Shown here piece by piece: positions 45,727 to 53,392 of a DNA stretch of 58,920 nt. The translations under genes were made by a program, and so were the position numbers. This stretch comes from Candidatus Kuenenia stuttgartensis (GTDB taxonomy: Bacteria > Planctomycetota > Planctomycetia > Planctomycetales > Planctomycetaceae), in NCBI GenBank assembly GCA_945861975.1, contig CAMAXD010000003.1, forward strand, positions 1-58,920, written 5' to 3'. Numbering within the stretch: position 1 is the first letter of the stretch; every line of letters starts with the position of its first letter. The notes under the pieces were generated by a model, which was not told where the DNA came from, did not search any database, and saw nothing but the letters and a program-made list of their open reading frames with translations.

Positions 45727-46664
45727 GCCACCAACTGAACTCAAAACCAATTCTCGTAGCGATGGATTTTTCGCCCTGTTCGGCAGCGGCTTTGAAGCAG
45801 GCCGTGTGGCTGGCTCGCAAGACCGGGGCTCCGCTTGTGCTGACGCACACGATCCCCGATTTCAGCCAGTCAGTACACTGGGGACCGCATGAACGAGAAG
45901 TCAACCAGCGTGAGCTGCATGACAGATCCGAAGACACCATGCGCCGTGTCATCGTGGATCTGAGTGCAGGGGATCTGGATGTGACATTTCGAACGTTGGT
46001 GGGTGAACCCTTTGTCGAGATCACTCGGGCAGTTCAGGCTGCAGGTTATGACATGGTGCTCGCTGGGACGCGCGGCAATGGGAAATGGGAAGAGTTCTTC
46101 GTCGGAAGTACGGCGAAGCGGCTGATTCGAAAATGCCCGGCTTCGGTCTGGATCGTGAAGGCCGAGCATCTTGTCCCGCCGAAGGTCGTGCTGGCGGCGA
46201 CAGACTTCTCTGATGTCAGTCTGAAGGCCGTGAAGGAAGGGCTGAAGATTGCTCAACAATCGGACGCGGAGCTTCATTTGCTGCATATCATTGATTCAAA
46301 AGATGTGTCCGAAGATTTGATCTCTAAAGTTACTGAGGGCAGCACTCTTCGACAGGAGCTCAACGAAGAAGCGACAAGGCGTCTAGGCGAGTTTGTGGCT
46401 TCACTGGCGGTTGATCGAACGCGGATTCAGTCGCATCTGTCGTGGGGAACGCCATGGCAGGAAATTCGACGAATCTCGAAGCATCAGGCGGCGGATCTAA
46501 TTGTCGTCGGAACCGTCGGCCGAAGTGGAATCAAAGGGCTGCTGCTCGGAAACACCGCCGAACGGGTGCTGGACACGTGCGACTGCAGCATCCTGACGAT
46601 CAAACCGGATAACTTCGTGTCGCCGATTGAGCCAATCACCAATTGGTCAGGAGCGGTTATGTGA
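45723..46664 (+). CDS. Tandem universal stress protein
   Basis: This is a two-domain UspA-family protein of 313 residues. The first domain is ILVAMDFSPCSAAALKQAVWLARK to about residue 150, ending VLAGTRGNGKWEEFFVGSTAKRLIR. The second domain begins VVLAATDFSDVSLKAVKEGLK and ends LIVVGTVGRSGIKGLLLGNTAERVLD. The G-x2-G-x9-G(S/T) ATP-binding motif is readable in both. The start codon is inside the dehydrogenase stop. It is cytoplasmic and probably active under stress or starvation. A broken relative lies just upstream. Confidence 0.93.
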   Translation: MSHQLNSKPILVAMDFSPCSAAALKQAVWLARKTGAPLVLTHTIPDFSQSVHWGPHEREVNQRELHDRSEDTMRRVIVDLSAGDLDVTFRTLVGEPFVEITRAVQAAGYDMVLAGTRGNGKWEEFFVGSTAKRLIRKCPASVWIVKAEHLVPPKVVLAATDFSDVSLKAVKEGLKIAQQSDAELHLLHIIDSKDVSEDLISKVTEGSTLRQELNEEATRRLGEFVASLAVDRTRIQSHLSWGTPWQEIRRISKHQAADLIVVGTVGRSGIKGLLLGNTAERVLDTCDCSILTIKPDNFVSPIEPITNWSGAVM

Positions 46665-46905
46665 CTTGATCCGGCGGGAGGCGTTGACAGATCGTTATCA
46701 TCGGCCTGCTCGACACTTGAAGGATCGCTTTACAGTTAATGTTTTCTGTCGAGTCTGTTTTGTGGCGTAGAGAATTCCGCAAGTAGCGAAATCCATCATC
46801 CGGAAAAGGGTTGAGCTTCGATTCTTGAGTCGCGGGTTGCAGCCCAGCGGTTGAAAGTCAATGATTCCGTATGGACGATGATTCCTCATATGAAATGGCA
46901 CGGCC

Positions 46906-48132
46906 ATGATTGCCTCTCCAGTGGCAACTTTGACAGGCAAGTCCGGCTTTGTTCCGGGCCATCAGGTGACTCTGTTACAGAACGGTGAAGCGTTTTTTCC
47001 CGCCATTGAACAGGCGTTTGATCGGGCCAGATTGGAGATCTATCTGGTGACGTATATCTACGCAGATGACTCCACAGGTCGGAGAATTGCAGTCGCGTTG
47101 AAACGCGCGGTGTTGCGAGGAGTTCGAGTCTATGTGGTCATTGACGGTTACGGGGCCAGCGATTTGCCGGAGCCCCTGCGAGACCAGATGCGAAAGGACG
47201 GCATTGAGCTGCGCATCTTTCGGCCCGGGATATCGCCGTGGACATTGCGCCGTAAACGTCTCCGACGAATGCATCGGAAGATTGTTGTCGTGGACCGAGA
47301 GATTGCCTTTGTGGGCGGGATCAACATTGTCGACGACAGAGCGGCCACGAGAGAGACGTCGCCGCGATATGACTACGCTGTCGCGATCAAAGGGCCGTTG
47401 GTAGAGGCCGTTCGTAACTCAACCGTGCAGTTGTGGTCTTTGGTCGCAGGAAGGGGGGGGCGCCATCGTGTGGGGCGGACAGCAGAGCTGTCGGTTTCGA
47501 CGTTCTGCGAGGGATCAATGCGAGCCGCATTCCTTTTAAGAGACAATTTTCGCCATCGCCGGGACATTGAATCGGCTTATCTGCAGGCCATCAGTCAGGC
47601 ACAAACGGAAATCATTTTGGCTCAGGCATATTTTTTCCCGGGGTTTAAGTTTCGCCATGCACTCATCAATGCGGCTCAACGGGGAGTGAAAGTCGTCTTG
47701 CTGCTGCAGGGAAAACTCGAAAACTTTATTGAACACCACGCACGTCGAGCGATCTATGGAAATCTTCTTGATGCGGGAGTTGAAATCCACGAATACCAAA
47801 GAAGTTATCTCCACGCCAAAGTGGGTGTGATTGATGGACATTGGGCAACCGTAGGATCGTCAAACATCGATCCGTTCAGCCTGCTGCTTTCGTACGAAGC
47901 AAATCTCGTTGTGGACGACACCGTTTTTGGTGCGGCCCTTACAGAAAGCCTGACAGTCAGCATCACATCGGATAGTCAGCAGATTTTGCGGTCCAACTGG
48001 GAACAGCAGTCGTTAGCCATTCGGTTCGTGAACTGGCTTTGTTATGGACTGCTGCGCCTGATGACAGAAATCAGCGGTTACGACTCAGAAAACAGTCGAA
48101 CCCATGACCTGACCGACTTCAAGGATCCGTAA
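46906..48132 (+). CDS. Cardiolipin synthase-like phospholipase D protein
   Basis: This is a phospholipase D superfamily protein of 408 residues with two HKD motifs: HRKIVVVDREIAFVGG at about 123-138 and HAKVGVIDGHWATVGSSNID at about 304-323. It resembles ClsB-type cardiolipin synthases, which join phosphatidylglycerol molecules. A poly-G run (47453-47460) is in the coding sequence but the frame is intact. No signal or long membrane segment is evident; membrane association could be peripheral. It lies 240 bp after the usp gene on the same strand. Confidence 0.9.
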   Translation: MIASPVATLTGKSGFVPGHQVTLLQNGEAFFPAIEQAFDRARLEIYLVTYIYADDSTGRRIAVALKRAVLRGVRVYVVIDGYGASDLPEPLRDQMRKDGIELRIFRPGISPWTLRRKRLRRMHRKIVVVDREIAFVGGINIVDDRAATRETSPRYDYAVAIKGPLVEAVRNSTVQLWSLVAGRGGRHRVGRTAELSVSTFCEGSMRAAFLLRDNFRHRRDIESAYLQAISQAQTEIILAQAYFFPGFKFRHALINAAQRGVKVVLLLQGKLENFIEHHARRAIYGNLLDAGVEIHEYQRSYLHAKVGVIDGHWATVGSSNIDPFSLLLSYEANLVVDDTVFGAALTESLTVSITSDSQQILRSNWEQQSLAIRFVNWLCYGLLRLMTEISGYDSENSRTHDLTDFKDP

Positions 48133-48214
48133 CACCGGTGATCATAACACGGTTTCGCAGCCGAATTTCTCGTGAGCATCCTCCGCGCGATGCTTAGACT
48201 GGACTGATAGCACG

Positions 48215-48922
48215 ATGACCGGACTCTTTCTCTCTGACCTGCATTTGTTCAGCCGTCGTTCAATTGGTCAGCGGCACTGGGATCGGAACGCCGATGTAAT
48301 TGCTGCAGCGAAATCCATCGTTTTGGGCGGAGACATGTTTGATTTCCGATGGAGTCAACTTGGCAGTCTTGATGCCTCGCTTGATGCTGCAGCCACATGG
48401 CTGGAGAAGGCGATTGCTCTGAATCCGTCGGCATCGTGGGTGTATCTGCTTGGAAACCACGATTGCCATCCCCGAATGCAGGCCCTGTTGTCGTCCATCC
48501 GTGACCGGCATCCCACCTTTGACTGGAGCCCCTCGTTCTGGCGCATCGGCAGCAATGTGTTCCTTCATGGGGATGTGCTGGATGGGATCAGGCATGTCGG
48601 CGGTCTGGAGAGTTATCGGGCACGTTTCCACGACGAGAAGGTGAAGGGACCGTTGAGTAATCTGCTGTATTCCGCCCTTGTGCAGACTCGATTGCATGCT
48701 CTAGTTCCACGCGTGCGGCATACGCGACTGCAGACGTGTCACACACTGCTTGAGTATCTAAGGGGCTGTGAGACGGCTCTGCTTCCCGAAGTCCAGAACA
48801 TCTTTTTTGGACACACGCATGTTGCGATGCTGGGTTACCGGTTTGACCGTTTCAACTTTCACAATGCCGGTTCGGGAATTCGATATTCGACCTTCAAGCC
48901 CGTCTCTTTCGATGTTTCGTAG
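48215..48922 (+). CDS. Calcineurin-like metallophosphoesterase
   Basis: This is a metallophosphoesterase of 235 residues with all family blocks: SDLHLF at 7-12, LGGDMFDFR, LLGNHDCHP, LHGDVLDG and FFGHTHVAML, giving the two-metal active site. The layout resembles UDP-2,3-diacylglucosamine hydrolase (LpxH) of lipid A synthesis, but that exact role is not shown. It lies 82 bp after the cardiolipin synthase gene, which supports a lipid-related function. Confidence 0.88.
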   Translation: MTGLFLSDLHLFSRRSIGQRHWDRNADVIAAAKSIVLGGDMFDFRWSQLGSLDASLDAAATWLEKAIALNPSASWVYLLGNHDCHPRMQALLSSIRDRHPTFDWSPSFWRIGSNVFLHGDVLDGIRHVGGLESYRARFHDEKVKGPLSNLLYSALVQTRLHALVPRVRHTRLQTCHTLLEYLRGCETALLPEVQNIFFGHTHVAMLGYRFDRFNFHNAGSGIRYSTFKPVSFDVS

Positions 48923-49366
48923 GGGCGGTTCACCACGCTCGAAGCAGGCCCGCTACTACGCCTGATCATCGCCACCAAGTGATGATTGCAGGTTCGTGGC
49001 CTTGCGGGCAATCCGTTTTCAAATCGCCAAATCATGATGAACTCCTTTTGAAAACCGAGGATCTGCAAATCACTTAAACATCTTCAGCAGGATCCGTTTA
49101 GGCATCTGTCTCTCTCGCAAGTTGATCCGAATCAGCACCGCGTTGAGCACATGGCCAGCCCATGGGGCTGTGGTCTTCCCGAGACAGACAGGGACATCTT
49201 TGGGGAGTACTCACGCCTGTTTTCTATTCCAGAGGCAAAGAGCGGCAGTTTGAGTTGATTCGCAAGAAGTCTATTGACAGGACTGATGAAAGGACGATTC
49301 TTCGACTTATTGTCTCACCCGGCCCGCGTTTTGCTCTTCAAGTTTTAAGTACTGAGAGGTTTTGTT
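48923..49366. other. Intergenic stretch without recognised gene
   Basis: This 444-bp stretch lies between the metallophosphoesterase gene and the small protein gene starting at 49367. A long frame from 49162 overlaps the next gene in another phase and is not convincing. A TTGACA at 49274 has no good -10 partner. No repeats were found. Confidence 0.35.
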
Positions 49367-49801
49367 TTGCCGGAATCTTTTTTCACGAAGTTGTTTCGTT
49401 TGTTCACGCCGCGTCTTTCCGAGGCGAATCTGCTGCGTCGTTTCGAGATGGAGCGGAATCGGCTGCAACAGACGTTTCTTCAGAAGGCAAGGGAAGCCAA
49501 CATTCCGCGGGGGTTACGATGGACTCAATGTGAGTGGCTGCCGTCAATGATCCTGCTAAAGGATCGACAGACCGATGAAATTTGCCTTTTGGCTGGTGTC
49601 AATATTTCGTTCGAAGCAATCGAAGGCGGCGACATGGAGAATGTTGCAGCCGTTTCAATGTTGCGAGATGCTTGTGCTGTATTTCAGTTAACACCATCCG
49701 GCTGGCAAACGAGTGGTCGAGCATTGTTTAATATGAATCCAGCGGAAGCGGCGGAAAGGCTTCGCGACTCATATGCACCTTACGCTGAAGCGAAGCCGTG
49801 A
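49367..49801 (+). CDS. Small hypothetical protein
   Basis: This protein of 144 residues starts with TTG at 49367 and has GAGAGG about 7 bp upstream. It shows MPESFFTKLFRLFTPRLSE (a basic, amphipathic N-terminus), RLQQTFLQKAREANIPRGLRW and a C-terminal globular part (EICLLAGVNISFEAIEGGDM). Two overlapping frames are also open here. This one has the better composition and binding site. Function is unknown. It converges with the ABC-exporter-like gene, with a 60-bp gap. Confidence 0.65.
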   Translation: MPESFFTKLFRLFTPRLSEANLLRRFEMERNRLQQTFLQKAREANIPRGLRWTQCEWLPSMILLKDRQTDEICLLAGVNISFEAIEGGDMENVAAVSMLRDACAVFQLTPSGWQTSGRALFNMNPAEAAERLRDSYAPYAEAKP

Positions 49802-49861
49802 TTCGCAGATGATGGATCTGACTGTTCGACCAATGGCAAAGTCCATCGAGTGCAGGTGCAA

Positions 49862-51805
49862 CTATTCTGACTCATCACGGAACGGGTTGAACCGGACGTA
49901 TTCCCAGTGGCGATATAGCTCGCTGGATCGCACCAGTTGTTCGTGAACTCCGTCGACCGCGACACGTCCTTCGTGGATCAGGACGATACGCTGACATTTC
50001 TTGACCGTCGAAAGCCGAAACGGCAGAAAAATAACCGTACGATTGGCTGAAAGTCGCTGATAAGCATCATCCAGCATGGCCTTTGTTTCTGAGTCCAGCA
50101 TAATCTGAGGCTCTTCAATAATCAGAAGGGCAGGGGACCTGACGGCGGCTCTTGCCAGACTCAGCCGAAAGATCTGTCCAGGATCAAGTGCGGCCCCATG
50201 TTCCCCCAATGGGGTTTCGTAACCGCGCGGCAAGCTGCGGATAAAATGATCTGCATGAACGAGCTTAGCAGCATCCATGGCCTGTTGGCGGCTAATGTCG
50301 GTCTGCCCACAAGTGATGTTGTCGAGAACGGTTGCATTGAAGACCGGATCCTGACCACCAATCAACATGGCTTCTGCACGCAGTGATTCCAGAGTGCCCT
50401 GTCGAACATCTTTCCCGTCGATCAATATCTGGCCGGAATCAGGGTCAACGAAACGAGGAACCATGCTGGCCAGTGCATGCGCCGGCCCAGGCTGCAATGA
50501 AATTAAAGCCACTGTTTCACCAAAACCGATTCGCAGATCCAGTCCATTTAATAATCGTGGAAGCTGAGGAGTCTGGAAGGAGATCTGAGTAAACGTGAGA
50601 GTTTTGGCCATCGGCTCCAGAAAACCAGCTCCGGGTGCCTGGCTGACGCCAGGAATTCGATTGATATAGGACGCAACTTCATCTGCCTTTTCACTTCCGA
50701 CTGAAATCAGATCTGTTTTCTCTTCGAGAAGTCCAAGTCTTTGGAAGATTACACAAAGGCAACTCGCAAGGAGCACGCTTACCGCAGGGTGATATCCCTG
50801 AAGGACTCTTGCTGAAAGGATCGCAAACGGAATCATGAATACGATGAGAAAGATGGCCTTTCGAATTCCCGCCCCCAGGCGTTGCTGACGATGAAACTGA
50901 CGGCATCGTTTCTGGTAATCTCTGAGGTGGTTTTCAAATTGCTGTTGTTCAGTTTTCTCCATTCCAAAACTGGTCACGATTCTCGTTTTCTTCAGGCTCT
51001 CTGCCATTCTCGCGAGTCCTCGAGAGACTTGCTCAGACAGCAATCTCAGCGAGTTATCGCTGCGCTGTGATTCTGCGCGAAGTGCCATTCGCCCAAGAAG
51101 AACCGGGATCACGGTCTGAAGAAAAACTCGCCAGTCGGTCAGCCATGCCGCGAAACTCACTGCAGCCAGATCGGGAATGACCGACAGAGAAATGGCTCCA
51201 CAGCGAGTTGCTGCGTTCTCCAGTGTTACTGTGGCATTCTGAAACAATTGATCAGTTGCGCGTGTCTGGTCACCAGTCAGATCCGCAGGCTCCAGCCGTA
51301 AAGACTTGCGATGAATATGCTGACGAAGCCGCAGTATCTCGGCGGCGATATCCTGTTCCAGCAGATCATTGGCCGCAGTTCGTAGTCCAGAGCGAAGTAC
51401 GAGCAGGACGAAACACGTCACACTCATTGAAATCACTGCGGATGACGAATGATGAAGTAAGGGCAGGGCTGTGATGGCTTTGCTGATCGTTCGATCAGCA
51501 AAGCCATGCTGCAGACATGCTGCAAGCGGCAATAGGCCCTGGCCTGGAGTCGAACTGATTGACCCGGGTTGTGTAAGTACCCACGCGATCCCGCCGGAAA
51601 TAACAATCACCAAAGCGAGACATACGCTGGCAATAACACTGATACCAGAAGCCAGCAACCGTCTTCGGCTGAGAAGACTCTGAGCGGAAACGAGACGATG
51701 AAACTCTGGCGACACAGACACGGCAGAATCCTCCAGAAGAGCTGAGTTGTCAGGCTGTATTGAACAGTCTGTCACTCCAGATTCAAAACCCGGAAGCGGA
51801 AACAT
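49862..51805 (-). CDS. ABC-exporter-like protein with degenerate ATPase
   Basis: This protein of 647 residues has the shape of a half ABC exporter: a membrane half of about six segments (for example ASVCLALVIVISGGIAWVL) and a C-terminal nucleotide-binding domain. The key ATP motifs are changed. Walker A reads LQPGPAHALAS (about residue 435) with no GKS/T. The signature is LDPGQ instead of LSGGQ. Walker B is LLIIEEP. The H-loop is LPFRLST instead of AHRLST. The Q-loop (GGQDP) and D-loop (MLDSE) remain. ATP hydrolysis is unlikely, so it may be a partner in a heterodimer or a regulatory or structural protein. It is on the same strand as the ABC-2 permease, 113 bp downstream. Confidence 0.85.
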   Translation of the reverse strand: MFPLPGFESGVTDCSIQPDNSALLEDSAVSVSPEFHRLVSAQSLLSRRRLLASGISVIASVCLALVIVISGGIAWVLTQPGSISSTPGQGLLPLAACLQHGFADRTISKAITALPLLHHSSSAVISMSVTCFVLLVLRSGLRTAANDLLEQDIAAEILRLRQHIHRKSLRLEPADLTGDQTRATDQLFQNATVTLENAATRCGAISLSVIPDLAAVSFAAWLTDWRVFLQTVIPVLLGRMALRAESQRSDNSLRLLSEQVSRGLARMAESLKKTRIVTSFGMEKTEQQQFENHLRDYQKRCRQFHRQQRLGAGIRKAIFLIVFMIPFAILSARVLQGYHPAVSVLLASCLCVIFQRLGLLEEKTDLISVGSEKADEVASYINRIPGVSQAPGAGFLEPMAKTLTFTQISFQTPQLPRLLNGLDLRIGFGETVALISLQPGPAHALASMVPRFVDPDSGQILIDGKDVRQGTLESLRAEAMLIGGQDPVFNATVLDNITCGQTDISRQQAMDAAKLVHADHFIRSLPRGYETPLGEHGAALDPGQIFRLSLARAAVRSPALLIIEEPQIMLDSETKAMLDDAYQRLSANRTVIFLPFRLSTVKKCQRIVLIHEGRVAVDGVHEQLVRSSELYRHWEYVRFNPFRDESE

Positions 51806-51918
51806 TGCAAATCCGACACCAATGTATCAGTGCATTTGCAAGACTGGCGACTTCTGGAGGAATTTACTGAATGGAACGTATCGTGACACAAGATTTTGTA
51901 TCCGTACGCCAACCAGCG

Positions 51919-52905
51919 TTAGGCAAGGTCTCGATCTTCGAAAAGGAGGAATCCAAGCAGCAACATGGCAGCGATGTAGGTTGTAGCGTACACGAGGCTC
52001 AACCCGAGATAATCCTGAGGGACGACTCGTCCAGTTGCCACGGCAGATGAAACATTGAATGTTGACAGTGATGGCACGACCATCGAAATCAATCGAGCGG
52101 TGAACGTGACGGACTCATTCGCCTGGCCCGCAACACTTTGGTTAACAATGATCTCCGTCAGATTCCCAATCACAAATACGGCAAAGCAGACGACAAGATT
52201 CATCACCATAGGCATTCGCGTTGCCACAGTGACGCTGATTGCTCCGAGAACGCAAACCTGAAGAAATGACAAAGCAACACCCGGCAGAATCTGAGCAATA
52301 ACACGCACTCTATCCGGATGTGGCGAAGGAATTTCCACGTTCGATACCTTGTGCCATTGCCACATCGGCGTCACTTCCTCGGAACGCTCTCTTTGGTCGT
52401 AACCTACCTTGAAGAAAATCAGTACCGAAAACAACGCCGTCAAAATAACGAAGAGCCAAATGACCGACTGAACAATTCCAATGTACTTTCCCAGAATAAA
52501 CTGGCGACGATCAATCGGCTTGCTCAAAAGAGTCATCGCCGTCTTGCCCTCAATTTCACTGGTAATGCTGGTCCCCGCAGTCCAAACAGCAAGAAGTGCA
52601 CCAGAAATCAGAAGCGTTGCCAAACCGCACTCGTTCAACATCTTTACGTCATCTTCAAGAGTAAAGAATGGCATAACAGAGTTGAGCAACAACACGATCG
52701 ACGATATTGCGACCAATAGCAGGAACAAAGGCTGACGAATGGCCTCCTTCGTCGTAGCCCGCGCAATGACTCCGACGCGTGTTCCGTACGAAACACCCAC
52801 AAGAGCCGCAGCCAGCCCAAACACGGATAACCATGTCAGTGTCCAGTCTGTCTGGACCGGTGGAGCAACAGGAATGCCTTCAGCGAACGTCAAAAAGCGG
52901 TTCAT
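51919..52905 (-). CDS. ABC-2 type transporter permease
   Basis: This is a membrane permease of the ABC-2 family, 328 residues from the ATG at 52905 (MNRFLTFAEG), with about six membrane segments (LFLLLVAISSIVLLLNSVM, VIWLFVILTALFSVLIFF, LVVCFAVFVIGNLTEIIV). The motif TAMTLLSKPIDRRQFILGKY is typical for the cytoplasmic loop. A matching ATPase with intact motifs is not adjacent, and the neighbouring exporter-like protein is degenerate. Substrate unknown. Confidence 0.87.
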   Translation of the reverse strand: MNRFLTFAEGIPVAPPVQTDWTLTWLSVFGLAAALVGVSYGTRVGVIARATTKEAIRQPLFLLLVAISSIVLLLNSVMPFFTLEDDVKMLNECGLATLLISGALLAVWTAGTSITSEIEGKTAMTLLSKPIDRRQFILGKYIGIVQSVIWLFVILTALFSVLIFFKVGYDQRERSEEVTPMWQWHKVSNVEIPSPHPDRVRVIAQILPGVALSFLQVCVLGAISVTVATRMPMVMNLVVCFAVFVIGNLTEIIVNQSVAGQANESVTFTARLISMVVPSLSTFNVSSAVATGRVVPQDYLGLSLVYATTYIAAMLLLGFLLFEDRDLA

Positions 52906-53089
52906 TACAGAGAAAATCCCGAATGCGAAGCCTGGAAACGGGCGCAATTTGGCCTATTACAAGTCTGATACGTTGCTCCAGATCACACCGTTGGGAAATT
53001 CCACCAAAGGCTTCCTGCAGCACCCCTTCCCACTCTAGCAGTGTTTTCGATAGCTCCAAGCGAAAACATTGCCACATTGGCCTCTGCGT

Positions 53090-53365
53090 CTAACGACGTA
53101 TGCCAAATCCGGAAAACTCCTCCACGCCAATTCCGGGCAGTCGTTGAACGTCTGAAATTCCATCCCCGAAAAGCCCCTTCAGCCGCACAATCAATCGGTC
53201 AATCGACACGGCCTCAGCTGTTGCAACCACTTCAACCCGACCATCCGTCAAATTCTGAACATAACCATGAACTCCGGAGCCTCTGGCGAGCCGTTGGGTT
53301 GCCGCACGAAATCCGACACCCTGAACACGTCCGGAAAAGTAGATGATTTCAGTGATGTACTTCAT
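53090..53365 (-). CDS. acyP: Acylphosphatase
   Basis: This is an acylphosphatase of 91 residues, hydrolysing the carboxyl-phosphate bond of acylphosphates. The signature FSGRVQGVGFRAATQRLA contains the catalytic Arg, and GYVQNLTDGRVEVVA the catalytic Asn. It lies 27 bp downstream of the glycoside-hydrolase-like gene and may be co-transcribed. Confidence 0.95.
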   Translation of the reverse strand: MKYITEIIYFSGRVQGVGFRAATQRLARGSGVHGYVQNLTDGRVEVVATAEAVSIDRLIVRLKGLFGDGISDVQRLPGIGVEEFSGFGIRR

Positions 53366-53392
53366 GGTTCTGTTACTGCCTGAATGGAGGGC

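Noticed and set aside
49274-49302. TTGACA as a -35 box before the small gene at 49367
   Set aside because: No reasonable -10 hexamer is found at 16-18 bp.
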